Of a stretch of DNA of 64,000 nt, positions 10,842-21,561 are shown in pieces; the first letter of the stretch is position 1; each line of letters opens with the position of its first letter. Under the pieces are notes generated by a model. The model did no database searches and was not told the DNA's origin. It worked only from the letters and a program-made list of their open reading frames with translations. Made by a program: the position numbers and the translations under genes. The stretch is from Favolaschia claudopus (lineage: Eukaryota; Basidiomycota; Agaricomycetes; Agaricales; Mycenaceae), in NCBI GenBank assembly GCA_037176885.1, contig JAWWNJ010000003.1:310001-374000 (forward strand), in the 5' to 3' direction.

Positions 10842-12155
10842 TCGTATCCATCATCTCTCGTACCCTCCTGGCTCATCCGTCAACGACGCTATCCCGGCGG
10901 AGTTTGGCCATCTGGTGTATGAGGCTGTCATGGGGGCGATTGAGCGCATCCGGCAGGCTAGCGAACGGTCTTTCCCCTACAAGGCAGATCTTGAGGCGGC
11001 CTTTAGACATATTCCCATTCACCCTGATCATATACACCTGATGGGCTTTGAGTGGTTGAAGCGTCTATTCCTCGACATCTTCCTGCCCTTTGGGGTTCGT
11101 ACAGGACCCCGCATCTACAATTACTTTGCGGAGGCCCATCACTGAGTCCTCCTCTCTCGGGATGAGGTCATGGCACTTATTCAGCACTACCTAGATGATT
11201 GGCTCAATGTCACCCCCGCTTCCAGGGGTGTGGAGTATGCTCGTCATGGTCGTGCTGTCTTCCGGGCGGTTGCAGAGGAGCTAGGCTTCTCAATCTCCAG
11301 CGACAAGGAGGAGGGTCCGACCCACTGCCTTGAGTTCCTTGGCATTGAGCTGGACACCATTGCTCTGCAGGCTCGTCTGCCCAAGGATAAGCTTGCTCGC
11401 CTCCTTGTCTTTCTGGATGGGTGCCTGTCTCGTCGGACTGCCAGCTACCATGACCTAGAGAAACTCTGTGGCCATCTCGTCTTTGCTCAGTCAGTGATTC
11501 CCGTTGGACTATTCTTCACCCGCCGTATCCGGGACTTCATGCGCCGCCTTTCACTTCTCCCCCGTCACCAGCGCCGCCGTCTCCCTTCCTCTGCTCGACT
11601 CGATATTGCGTGGTGGAACACCTTCCTCCCGTCTTTCAATGGTATTTTTGCCATTGGACCCCCGCGTCCCACCATCGATCGCGCGAGATCTTCACGGATG
11701 CTCGTGGTAAGCTGGGTTTGGGTGGTTACTGGGGAGGTGGTGACCTTTTCTTCACTGAACCTGTCCCGGTGAAGTATGAACGCCATCCAATTCATTGGAA
11801 GGAGATGTGTGCTGTGCTACGGGCAGCGGAGGTCTGGGGCCACTGTTGGGCTGGGTTGGAGGTTATCTTTCGTATTGATAACGAGGCCATCTCTACCTGT
11901 CTGCAGTCTGGCTCCATTGATCATCCTCCTACCCAAGCGCTTTTCCGCCAGTTCGCTCTCCTTGCCGTTCAGAAGGACTTCACTTTCCGCCCCGTCTGGA
12001 TCCCAACGGATGAGAATTCCGTAGCAGATGCCCTTTCGAGGTTCCGGTGGCTCACGCTAGCAAAGCTGTATCCACACTGGCCCCTCCCCAAGTCCGGTAC
12101 CCGCCCTACCCGTGTCGCTGTCACTGCCCCCTCTATTGTCATTGTGCGTTCCTAG
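10842..12155 (+). pseudogene. DIRS-type reverse transcriptase / RNase H (broken)
   Basis: Starts within the RT fingers (IHHLSYPPGSSVNDAIP), with KADLEAAFRHIPIH next. The catalytic YLDD box is in HYLDDWL near 11190. The thumb region (LARLLVFLDGCLSRR...LEKLCGHLVFAQ) follows, and then RNase H with FTDARGKLGLGGYW and the late WIPTDENSVADALSRF. This order and the YLDD-W signature are those of DIRS elements, which integrate by a tyrosine recombinase instead of an integrase. Defects: an in-frame TGA at 11143-11145, probably once a Trp codon, and a one-base frameshift at about 11675-11690. The N-terminus is missing. I could not recognise a tyrosine recombinase downstream. Confidence 0.8.
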
Positions 12156-12205
12156 CACCCCCCCTCTCCCCCTTCCTCCCCCCCTCTCCCCTCCCCTCCC
12201 CTTGT
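12145..12205 (+). other. Polypyrimidine tract
   Basis: About 60 bases almost purely C and T directly after the DIRS RNase H stop codon. No other structure seen. Confidence 0.6.
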
Positions 12206-12299
12206 TGCTGTCCATTCCCCTCAGTTTCTTGTGGAGCCTGTGGCGCTTCACCCTGTCTTCGCCCGCCTGTGGCTGCTTCATGGTGAGCTGTTGGTTGTG

Positions 12300-12417
12300 G
12301 GCTGCCTTGGCTCCCTCGCCTTTGGGCGGAGTGCAGCGAGCTTCGTTTTGAAGTTCATGCCCAATATATCAATGGCTTGCTTACAAATCCTCTCTCTCGT
12401 GAAGCTCAGGCCAATCC
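12300..12417 (+). repeat. DIRS-associated repeat, short copy
   Basis: A 118-bp stretch from GGCTGCCTTGGCTCCC to GCTCAGGCCAATCC. It is present again as the distal part of 12685-12840 and of 54235-54390. DIRS elements end in split or inner repeats, so these may be terminal parts of the element. Confidence 0.75.
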
Positions 12418-12684
12418 TGGATGGTCTGGCAGACCAAGGGGATTGGCAAAAGGTGATCTCATCAGTCACATGTCTCCTCATTCTCTTCGTCTCGCCCACC
12501 TCCGCACATTGCGCTTTTGGCGCGGCGACTCCGTCTCTTTGAGACTTTCCCTTGTCCAGTCCCCCTCCATGACCCTGAGTCTCGTCCCCTGCTACTATTC
12601 TTCTTCCCCCGTTGCTGTCATCCCTCTTTTCTCGTGCCCACCCACCCACTCCTAGTTAGTTTTGCTATTTTCTGCGCACTCACG

Positions 12685-12840
12685 TAGCTACGGTTTTGTT
12701 CTGTATCCTGTAGTGATGTAGGGGCTGCCTTGGCTCCCTCGCCTTTGGGCGGAGTGCAGCGAGCTTCGTTTTGAAGTTCATGCCCAATATATCAATGGCT
12801 TGCTTACAAATCCTCTCTCTCGTGAAGCTCAGGCCAATCC
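12685..12840 (+). repeat. DIRS-associated repeat, full 156-bp copy
   Basis: Begins TAGCTACGGTTTTGTTCTG and ends GGCCAATCC. The same 156 bases, essentially unchanged (one difference seen), occur at 54235-54390 inside the DUF6729/exonuclease gene. The 12300-12417 copy lacks the first 37 bases or so. Confidence 0.85.
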
Positions 12841-13298
12841 TTGCATACCAATATGAAATTCATGTAGTTGAAGGGACCCCTCTACCAACCCTGTGACTGG
12901 GCCATGAGAATCTGGAACCCCATGAACATAATTTCACTGCAAAATTTAGTGAATCGTGGATTTCATGGTTCAGCTATGGGAAAGTCAGGAGGTTCTACTT
13001 CCTCAGTGCTTGGTAAAAGTGCCGCCTCCATGTCACAATGTCACACTGGTGCCGCCAAACCACCCAAGGCTTTATCTTAGCTCGCTGCTCTGCTGTACGC
13101 GTGTCCTTTGAGCGCTCTGTAACTGGGGCATTTGCGATCCTTCGTTTGAGCGCTGCCGCTGCCGCCCACAGACTGGGGCTGTAAAGTACATGCTATAGAA
13201 TATAAATTAAACAAGTTTTCAATTTCGACCTATCTTCCTCGAGTTCTTGTACTATTGTAGCTCAACGTCAACGCGTCAACATCAACGCGTGATCGTGG

Positions 13299-13340
13299 CA
13301 TGGTTGTGATAACCACGTCGTGATGGTTATCACAACCATG
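13299..13340. repeat. 42-nt perfect hairpin
   Basis: CATGGTTGTGATAACCA is followed by an 8-base loop and its exact inverse (17-bp stem). Pairing extends outward imperfectly for several more bases. CAACGCGT repeats lie just upstream. It could be a tiny MITE or a transcription-related hairpin; nothing decides between them. Confidence 0.75.
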
Positions 13341-13649
13341 TCACGAGCGCGACGCGTCGTGACGTCGCGCTGTCCTCTCTCTCTCCTCCCACATCCTCAC
13401 CCCATGCCTGAGTAGCGGGAGACGGCCTCGTCTGGCAAGCTTAAGGTGGCCTAAGAAGGCATCAAGAAGAAAATTGACAATGGATTCAGAAAGTATCAGA
13501 AGGCGTGCTTGACCTGCGGTTGTGATTTCCGGCCATACTCGCGAGGTAATCTCGAAGAATCGTTGAACGTGGATGAATTGGAGATTGTGTTTGAGTGAAT
13601 CATGAGCAAGGAGACGCTGTAATACTTGGTGGGCAGTGGTGGAAGTCAT
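13341..13649 (-). CDS. Hypothetical short ORF, family unknown
   Basis: 102 residues, amphipathic and helix-rich in appearance (VQRFFEITSRVWPEI, GQARLLILSESIVNFLLDAF). It has no motif I recognise. A minus-strand frame at 27470-27664 has a loosely similar pattern (LIIRGMLRG...HHLFQVFEIC), so both could be remnants of one repeated gene. No intron or promoter evidence. A chance ORF remains possible. Confidence 0.25.
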   Translation of the reverse strand: MTSTTAHQVLQRLLAHDSLKHNLQFIHVQRFFEITSRVWPEITTAGQARLLILSESIVNFLLDAFLGHLKLARRGRLPLLRHGVRMWEERERTARRHDASRS

Positions 13650-14204
13650 CGAGTACGGCGATGTCGATGTCGATCAGATATCACGATTGCACAGAATTGT
13701 TCACGGGACGCAATATATAGACGGAGTACATAGAGAAGAAGTACCACGAGAAGATTCGTGCAAGAGAATAGATACATGGAGAAATCACTGTTACCGTTGT
13801 TTCTACTCGAAATATCCCCGTCAACAAGTTCGGGTTTCACCGGCATCCCATCCTATTTGGGACGATCAACGTTGGCTGTGTTTGATATCAGACGTAACAG
13901 GGGATATGATGCATGCGTCGCTTTGCTGGGCTGTAATAGATATGTATTTAGTGCTTAACCTTAGGTTCCATTCGGTTGCGTCACTTCGGAGCACTTGACG
14001 TCACTTAAGAGTATTTCTCACCAAAAGTTTGGCGTGGAATTTTTCCCAAGTGCTCCAAAGTGACGCTAAGACACAACAGCCGAATGGAGCCTAATAATTC
14101 ATCTTATACCACCTCTAACAGTTGTTTGACAGTTGTTTTGAGTTCAGTCAAGCTTTGGTCAAGCTTTTCGGCATGATAGTATCACGTGAATAATTACTCG
14201 ATTT

Positions 14205-14300
14205 GGACAGTACGTAATGCTTACGTGGTAGGGTGGTCGGTTTGAAAAAAGACAGCCATAGGTATTTTTTTTTGGTTTCCGCACACCCTTGGGCAATTCG
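14205..14300 (+). repeat. Dispersed repeat, copy 2 (pairs with 2893-3000)
   Basis: Same leading ACGTAATGCTTACGTGGTAG, T-rich centre and CCCTTGGGC end as the copy at 2.9 kb. Confidence 0.6.
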
Positions 14301-14697
14301 TAACAAGCGACAAAAATTCAGTTCAATAAACAATCGAGATATCAGCCCCACTGCTGTGAATTGGCTCCTTGTTTGTTTTGGGAGCCGCCTTTTCTTGTGG
14401 ATTAGCGGCTAGCCGCGGGCGCGTGGGTTGCCCTCGTCTGGGCGTCTCTGTTTCATCCTCGCGCACCCCATCGCCCCACGCCCTGGGCGCCAGCGGTTCA
14501 AGTATGCCACCGCGGCGTACTCCCACACCCACACCTATGTGGCTGTCTCCGTCCCGAACCGAACGAAGCAATTGAAGTCAAGGGGAAACCGATCCGCGAA
14601 ATCTACACTAAGGGTCGAAGTTTTTTTCTCAGAAGACTCGCACACCCATGGCTTCCGACCATCAGCGTCGACACATTCAGAGTGGAACTGACAAGAA

Positions 14698-15472
14698 GTG
14701 AGCGCTGTACATGTAAGAAATGAGACGCCTCTTGATCCGGTACCACCACCTGCTCCGAGGGCGCTCCCTAGCGCCACTATCCAGAACCTCCACAAAATCA
14801 TCTACGCTGTGAAACTCCCAAAAACCACCAATGCTAAATCTTGCACCGTTCCTCTTGCTGACTGGAATACCATTCGGGCGCTTGCCGCCGCACTTGTACA
14901 GCAGCCTGCTGCCAACTCCAATACCACCCGCATCGACTCCTTGACCACAAAACTCGACACTATCATGACCAAACTGGAATCCCTACCCAATTTGACCACC
15001 CAAACCACTCCAGCATCCATTATCTCCCCAGACAAAGCGCTGGCTGCCGGCATTCTCTAGTCTGCTCCAGGCTCGCTCTCCATCCTTTGCTGTTGTCATG
15101 CATCGTGTGCCTACTGACTTTGAAGTTTGTAATGGCACGGTGGATGCAGACAATGACTCATGGGAGAACGACATTTTGGAGCTAGCACTTGCGAATGAAA
15201 TTGACCATCAGAATCTGGTCCGAGTTCACTGGATCGGACGCCGTTCCAGCGAGCAGGTTCGTAGGACCAAGAAATTCTCATCACTCGTTCTTCACTTCAA
15301 CGACTTGGATGTGGCGAACTATTTCATTACGAATAAGCTCGCCCTCCATGGTCACCTTCATCGCACCGAGAAATACTGCCCGCAGCCCCTCCAATGCTTC
15401 AACTGCTACCGGTTTGGACACATTGCTGCGCAGTGTAAACGCTCTGCTGTTTGCGGCACCTGCGCTTCTTGA
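14698..15472 (+). pseudogene. LINE gag-like ORF1, internally deleted
   Basis: A relative of the ORF1 at 7665-9035. The N-terminal part (ATIQNLHKIIYAVKLPKTTN...) stops at 15058. A later part in another frame (from 15098) carries VHWIGRRSSEQVRRTKKFSS and one zinc knuckle, CFNCYRFGHIAAQC, then ends soon after CGTCAS. Compared with the longer relative, roughly 100 residues between these parts and the C-terminal Cys-rich repeats are missing. It lies on the opposite strand from its relative. Clearly non-functional. Confidence 0.7.
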
Positions 15473-15784
15473 GAACCTACAGTGGGCTGCGCAGTGTTTT
15501 GCGGCTCCACAGCCAAAATTTGGTTAGCGGGAACTGAGGGGAAAAATCGTTTTTCACCGTTTGCCAAGGTGCTCTAGTTCAGAAAATATTCATTGTTCGC
15601 CCTATTTTGGCGCCATTTTTGCTAAAATCCTCCCTCGTTTCCATCTATTTCTATCGCAGTTACACTGCTCAAAGTTTGAATTTGCCCGAGATCATGGCCA
15701 ACTTTCGCGTTTTCGGTTGCCCGAAATTCAACCGTCACGCCAAGGGCCTTCCGAGATAAGAAATTTCTTTATACAGTTTGTATA

Positions 15785-15873
15785 CAGTTGCGGCAAGATC
15801 AAAAGTGACGTCACGTGGGCCCTGTGTGCGCCAAATACGTCACGTGACGTCACTTTTGATCTTGCCGCAGCTG
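15785..15873. mobile_element. 89-bp TA-flanked palindromic MITE (CAGTTGCGGC family)
   Basis: TA dinucleotides at 15783-15784 and 15874-15875 flank 33-bp inverted repeats starting CAGTTGCGGCAAGATC, with one mismatch. The centre is only about 20 bp. TA flanks suggest mobilisation by a Tc1/mariner-type transposase. Confidence 0.8.
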
Positions 15874-16034
15874 TATGGAAGGGGGGGAGGGGGGGTCCCA
15901 AGGGCCTCGAGAAAAAACTTTCATATGAATTTTTGTAACTCGGTTCTGAGGGTTGTATGCAGCAGATATATGCTCGGTACGTTGTTCTACAGCCTAATTC
16001 AGTACTTACTTCAGATCCAACCCTGGCCACCATT

Positions 16035-16151
16035 GTCACCGTCAGATGGGTTTGACCGCCGCTGGGGCCTCTCGGCAGCCTCGGCTGTCAGTGTGTATGC
16101 TGTTGTCTGGTCCAGAAGACTGGTTCCTGACATTAAAGCTTATGTATTGTG
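16035..16151 (+). pseudogene. Fragment resembling the DUF6729/exonuclease gene at 52.6 kb
   Basis: Reads DRRWGLSAASAVSVYAVVWS then RRLVPDIKAYVL. The gene remnant at 52620-52690 reads ISVLVVWSRRQVADIQ, and the DNA around TGGTCCAGAAGAC and GACATT agrees at many positions. Upstream, 15952-15985 also resembles 52605-52640. I read it as a decayed piece of a paralogous copy. It is too short for a firm call. Confidence 0.45.
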
Positions 16152-16358
16152 ATATTAGACCTTATTAGCAGCGGCCTGAAATACTATTTGAAAGTCTTGA
16201 AATTGTCTTGAAAACAAATTTAAACCGGAAATTCACTTCTTTGATCAAGCAGGAAATCTGACACAAGTCCGGTGTCTCGGCTAACTACGAGCGCAGACAC
16301 ACTCACTCTGGTCTTCACCCTCAACGATGACCTCGCCCGCTTCACTGTGCCAACCAAG

Positions 16359-16734
16359 CAGTTGCGGCGAAATTAAATGCATTACCATATAAGGAAATTT
16401 CCATTATTCTGCGTCAGTTTTGCCTCTAATGCGCAAAAACAAGAGCTCAGAGTATTTTTTGTTCATTGTAATATGTATGGGTGAGTATATGCACACTTCA
16501 AGCCGGTTGTCTACTTGAGAATCTGGTCAGAAACAGTCCAATGAGTACCACAAAAGTTAGCCAGTTGCAAAGGAAACTGACCCTTTCTCTTGAGATTTAA
16601 AAGATCTACAGACATTTAACACCTACTAGCAATATCCGCACCTAATCTACCCATGACATCCATGATTGGCCCTCCCAAGGTTGGTTTGATTAAAATTTCC
16701 TTATATGGTAATGCATCTAATTTCGCCGCAACTG
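16359..16734. mobile_element. 376-bp MITE (CAGTTGCGGC family)
   Basis: Inverted ends of about 42 bp start CAGTTGCGGCGAAATTAAAT and continue into an ACCATATAAGGAAATTT block. A CAAG tetranucleotide lies on both sides (16355-16358, and shortly after the right end), but a target duplication is not certain. No coding content. The sequence before it reads as a coding scrap (TLTLVFTLNDDLARFTVPTK). Confidence 0.75.
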
Positions 16735-16985
16735 TCAAGGGTCATGAAATTCATGATGTTTCTCGTCATGACTTTCCTGACGATTTGTCCGGAAATTCAT
16801 GGTGATTTACCGGAAATTCATAACAAAACATCATCGTGATTTTCATGATGATTATGGGGCTGTTCATGATGGTTTTTCATGATGTTTCATTAACAAATTC
16901 AGGGCAAATAAATTGGGCTACCGGCAGCCGGAGTCGAACCCCGGACCGCCGCATTGCAGTGGCGCAGTCATGAATTTTCGTTTAA
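16735..16985 (-). mobile_element. SINE-like repeat with tRNA-derived head, copy A
   Basis: On the minus strand a tRNA-like module (near 16917-16972) carries a GGTTCGACTCC B-box and a CCGG-rich stem. It is followed by a body ending in repeated CATGAT/ATCATG words: GCCCTGAATTTGTTAATG, AAACATCATGAA, CATGAACAGCCCCATAAT. The same head-plus-body order occurs at 57225-57350. The acceptor side of a real tRNA cannot be formed, so this is not a functional tRNA gene. Confidence 0.6.
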
Positions 16986-16999
16986 TACCTTGCTTGACA

Positions 17000-18540
17000 A
17001 GGTCTCTCCAACCTCATAATTAGCTAAGCAGCACATCGGATGCAACCCATTGATGCCCGTTTTCTCCCGAAGCACAGCTTTTCAAAGGCTCCCAAACATC
17101 GACACTCGAACTTCCAACCAACTTCCAACGAACTTCACGAATCACCACCCAAAACCATCGCATCCCCGTCAACTTTCAAGTTCTCCAGTGCCAGTGGAGG
17201 TAATATTTCCACCTAACATAGCATTATCTTGCACTAGCACTGCTACATTCGCGTCTACAGTCTGTACTCTGTACCAACGACAATTCAAAGAGAAAATCCA
17301 CGTTTCCCGAGTCAGCGAATCTCCGCAAGCGGTTGCACTCCACTTAGTCTCATTGTATCAACTGTCAACGCACATCGACCATTGGATCTGCTGTCAACGG
17401 CAGTTGGCTGGTCGCTGGGCTGAAAATTTCCGGCTCCGCTCGTGGTTGAATGCATCGACTCAATTTTCTTGTGGACTGGAAACTCACTGTAAAAATGTGC
17501 TGATATCAGGGCCCCAGACTCAAAATAGGCAGCATCTGTGTTGCAGGAATTAAACTGGCTTGGCTAACGATACAACTGACTTAGTTCATTAGCCAATCTT
17601 TTTACTTCCAGGGAAGATCGTCCATCCCTTGCAGACTACCCAATCATGATACAGGCAATGTGAATGAATCCCGTCATTCTGCGAACCTGCGCCCCTCGTG
17701 GCTGCATCGCAGGGTTTTAGCCCCCTTGGTCGTTACATTCAGTCTTCTCCGCGTCGAGTCAGCTAAGTGAATTATCTCAATGCAAAGATATGAGAAAGCT
17801 CATATTGTTTATCAGAAACTAAACCAGAGCTGGGATGTACTCTTGGACCCCATACCAAGTTTGCGATTGCAAATTCAATATCAAGGATGCGAAAATTCCC
17901 AGACTGAGACACGATGGAGAACTGCCGGCACCTACAAATATTTTCAGCTGTCTAGGTCCTGGACTCTAGGAATTTTCTATGTGGCTCCAACACTGATATG
18001 CTTCACATTGTTTTCAGCCCGCGCCTGTTCTAGTTCGCAAATTCTTCTTTCTATGCCAATCGAATTCACGCAGACTATAGCAAGTTACACAACGGCCGAG
18101 GCTCAACCCTAATTTGAGATACAAGTCCTGTTTCCACAGGCTAGCACTAGTAGCAGTTTTACTAGCAGAAAGCAGAGAACTTTCTTTAATATATGCCGAA
18201 AGCATGTACCTTGATACAATAAATCATTTTTTTTATCTCAAGCAAGGTGTCTTCCGACGCAGTCGGAGCTTCCTAGTCATGAAACAACTACAGTGCAACT
18301 GGTGACTTCTTGAATGCCGGTGACAGGTAACACCGGCCCTCAGAAAACTTTCTCATTTACATTTTACAATGTGATTGGAGAGACTTGGGAACAGTGGAAA
18401 ACAACTCTAGTATGCTTTGGGCATCCTCTGATCCAACAGCTAAGCAATCAGCCAAGATTTGGTTTTTAGAGGGTGGCATCATTCAGAAACGCAAGAAAAC
18501 GACTCGTATGTATCTATGAGTTGTCTATAAGAGTGTTTTA
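17000..18540. other. No supported gene
   Basis: The longest frame (17050-17553, plus, 167 residues) shows no domain or splice pattern. A pairable AAGCTCTAG-like word was the only structure noticed. I leave the stretch unannotated. Confidence 0.4.
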
Positions 18541-18559
18541 AGAATACCTAAGCCCTAGA

Positions 18560-19470
18560 TATTATATTTACATCCATTATAATGTTGTGGGGGACCCGTC
18601 GATGAGACGAGTACTTTTTCACGGCATATGCCGCCTGCCGAGGATTGAGTCCATACCGATAAGCGTCCCGGTATCGATTGCAATGTCGAAAGAAGCGTCG
18701 GATTGTGTCGACAGAAACCTCATCAAGACACTCCGGTACCAATTTTTTGGCAGTGGGAAAGGTGCCATCTGCACGCTCCCGGAAACCTGTGCCAAAACAG
18801 CTCAGAAACTTTGATGTGTGGAAACAATCCACTCACGACGCTTGGCCTCCCCCCAAACCATTTCAATGGGATTCAACTCGCAATGAAATTTGGGCAGAAA
18901 CAGGCAAATGTGACCCCGCTTCTCAATGAGAACCTGCAGAAGTGGTTTTTCACCTTTGAAATCAGCCTGCATGTTGACCCACAAGCTGAGGAGATTCTGT
19001 AGAAGAGATCAGTGGGGTCAAAGAATCAGCAACCGGGCCACGCACCGTGCTCTGCTTACTGCGAGCCTTCTTGGTGAGGCCGTTTGCGTCGCGCCAGAGC
19101 GATGTCCGTGAGCGTCCCTTGACTGGCGGCTCTGCGGGACAAAGAATGTCCGCGTCCTCACGTCGCCGCTTGCGCGCATCGAGCTGCCACATCACAACTT
19201 TAGATTGTGGACACCATATGCATGCGCAGAGTACACACCTGGGCGTCCGTAAGCGGCTTGCGCTTCGACCCCCCACCCACACCTTCATCTTTTTCCACCT
19301 GATCATCTCCCTCAAACTCGGTTTCAGCGCCGGTTTCATCCACGAAGTCCGGGTCCTCGGTTTGGGCACTGGCTTCAGCTGCCTTTGAGCGTGCTGTCTG
19401 GGTTGATTTCTTCGTCTGGGCCGCTCGCAGTACACCTTTGCGTTGTTTCGTGGGGGCAGGCATGAGAAGA
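18560..19470 (-). pseudogene. DDE-superfamily transposase, internally deleted and frameshifted
   Basis: The N-terminal part (19470 downward) is Lys/Glu-rich with PVKGRSRTSLWRDANGLTKK, a signature I associate with a common basidiomycete DDE transposase. The C-terminal part has DFKGEKPLLQVLIEKRGH, then FLPKFHCELNPIEMVWGEAK carrying the last catalytic Glu. A frame change follows, then VDTIRRFFRHCNRYRDAYRY and a KKYSSHRRVP tail. The stretch that should hold the first catalytic Asp residues is missing at about 18985-19030. Acts in DNA transposition when intact; here it cannot. Confidence 0.7.
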
Positions 19471-19479
19471 GAAGAGCAA

Positions 19480-20585
19480 GATGACAGATCCGAAGGGAAC
19501 GGGTGCAATTTCTCGGTTAGCTGGGCCCGAAAAAGTGAAACACCGTGGGAATATTTGGTCTGAAGGCGTAAATCGTTGTATTTTGAGGCGCTGAGTTCGC
19601 CGAAAATGGTCAAAAAAATCACAAATTTTTTCCCGGCCGTACCGGCCGGTGTAAGACAAGTGCCTAGTTGCACTGTATAAGCCCTCGACGTCGAGCGTGA
19701 CAATGTCACAGTGTGATGCTGACATAAGGGTGCGGGGATCCCACGCTCTCTATCTTACTATACAAATCGCAAAAATCTCCGGTTTCGGTCAGGATTTGCA
19801 TCAGGCTTTCACCCGTATTACCATTGGCCATGGGTGTGTTGAGATTTGATTGGTGATCGGTCCGATCATCTCCGAGCTTTCCCACGCTCACATGGTATAA
19901 ATACGTGGTGTACATCAGCAAATCATCAAACTGGTTGCCGTGTTGTCGGCGTTTTCCGGCATTTTGCCGTTGTTCTGCCAAAATCTGCTGAGAACTGGGC
20001 TCGATAGGAGGGTCATACCCATTTGAATCTTAGAGGGAATATGTACTTTATCTATAGCTCACATTGTGCACTTTAAACAAAATTTTCTGCGTAGCCGTTG
20101 TTGCGCGCAAACGAAAAGAGATCAGGCGTTGTCAAAAAAAAGGCTTGGCGTTGTGGTCACCGTGCGTTGTGGCATTTTGGTGCGTTTTTCGGCGTTTTTC
20201 GGTGTGTTTCGGTGTTGTACAACGCCACAACCAGTTTCGTAAAACACTGATGTCGCATGTTTGTACCCGAGTACATGTATGGTTGCGGCCAAAACTTCAT
20301 GACCAGTCGGAATCTTGCTCAGAATCACTAAACGCTATCCCCCCAACGCTGGTGCCAGGCACGTGGCCTCGGATCTCGGGCATCAAATGTGCATCACACG
20401 CTGTCGGACGACTTGCTCAAGTCCGTTTGCGAGCGCAACGCGTCGCCGACGCAGTGTCTCACATTTAAGATCTCGGTACGACTGCGTCATTGTCAACATG
20501 ACGGAGCCGGGTCTGCATTTCGCGCGGCTGCGCGCATTGTTTCGTTGCAACTGTAATAGAAATAGGTGATTTTCTATTAGGTTGA
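19480..20585. other. No supported gene
   Basis: Contains GTTGT/ACAAC-rich stretches around 20090-20240 and several short frames. No recognisable domain. Confidence 0.4.
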
Positions 20586-20589
20586 GTTC

Positions 20590-20950
20590 ACTAAACTCGT
20601 TAACAAATACCCTTGCAGTGTTCCAGTGTTCAAGTAATCGACAGGGCGAGTCGTGGCGATTCTTGAACAAGATTAGAGCTGGAAAGCTGAAGGTTGGTGC
20701 ATATAGCAGTAGAGATGTGGTTGAGTAGAGTAAGTTTATTGAAGCCACTACCCGCAGTTTATATACAGACATAGGAGTTTCTACAAATGTATCATGTTGA
20801 TAGAATGAATGTATCGAGACATCTGAGGAGTCGGAATGAACTAGGAGAATGGAGAGTGGAATGAAAAGGAAAAATGGAGAGGAAAGACAAATGATCGTTG
20901 AGTTTGAATCATACCGATATCCATCACAGCAACTTACCCAGCGGCCGCAA
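20590..20950 (-). repeat. Possible solo LTR
   Basis: Read on the minus strand there is a TG start near TGTGATGGATATCGG. A TATATAAACTG promoter-like box and an AATAAA signal follow about 200 bases in, and then pyrimidine-rich sequence. This order is typical of a retrotransposon LTR. No second copy, TSD or internal gene was found, so the call is weak. Confidence 0.3.
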
Positions 20951-21199
20951 ACTCGACGTCGCACTGGTTCGTATGTTCTCTCAATCTCGATGGAAGCCGC
21001 GGACGCGATGGGCAGGGTGCCAGATCCGCGACGAGGACCAAGAATTCTCATTTCTTTCCATGGAGCATGTCGTGCGCGGCGCTCTCATGACGCCGGTATC
21101 TGGAGCTGCGAATGAGGCCACTCACTTCCTTGTAGACACCCTAGACGCTGATATATTTTTGCGCGCGGACCAGTAATACAAAATGTACAGTTTTGCAGG

Positions 21200-21310
21200 A
21201 TAAACTTGATCTGGGTTGATACCGCTTGAAATTGCTTGAGATAACTTGACTGAACTTGATCAATCTCTGATATCACTTGAGTGAACTTGAGCAAGCTTGA
21301 TATTGCTTGA
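21200..21310 (+). repeat. Degenerate CTTGA-rich array
   Basis: The words ACTTGA, GCTTGA and CTTGAT recur about ten times within 110 bases at irregular spacing. Confidence 0.6.
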
Positions 21311-21468
21311 CCAGCCGCCGGTGGGAACTTGATTTGTTATAACCCGAGCAACACGGAGGTTGCAGATCAACCTCCAAGACGTAGAAACAAGGATAGCAAA
21401 GAGCCGACCTTTGTGAGGAATAATTGACCCTGCTCTTGATCTAAACTTCACAGTATTACAACCTACAG

Positions 21469-21561
21469 TAGTATTAGGCTCGATACCAGCCGTTATAGTG
21501 GTAATGACGAGCAAGCAGGTAATACTTATATACGGCTGGTATCGAGCCTAACCTAGTATTA
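21469..21561. mobile_element. 93-bp hairpin element at the end of the LINE fragment
   Basis: The two arms carry TTAGGCTCGATACCAGCCGT and its inverse, separated by about 30 bases. It overlaps the last codons of the LINE frame (after NWGLILG on the minus strand). It could be a small MITE inserted there or a structural 3' hairpin of the LINE. Confidence 0.7.

Noticed and set aside
10124..10876. A 250-residue proline-rich minus-strand protein
   Set aside because: It covers the GC-rich direct repeat and its twin copy at 6.9-7.3 kb. Its composition follows the CCGGAG-like DNA words and there is no domain.
12155..12660. Tyrosine recombinase of the DIRS element
   Set aside because: Expected here, but none of the three frames shows the Arg...His-x-x-Arg...Tyr pattern. 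Only repeats and C/T-rich sequence are visible.
16917..16972. A tRNA gene on the minus strand
   Set aside because: The B-box and T-arm are good, but there is no A-box or matching 5' acceptor half, and the piece is joined to a repeated body as in SINEs.
20383..21051. A 222-residue minus-strand ORF
   Set aside because: It runs through TATA and AATAAA signals of a possible LTR, so coding is unlikely.
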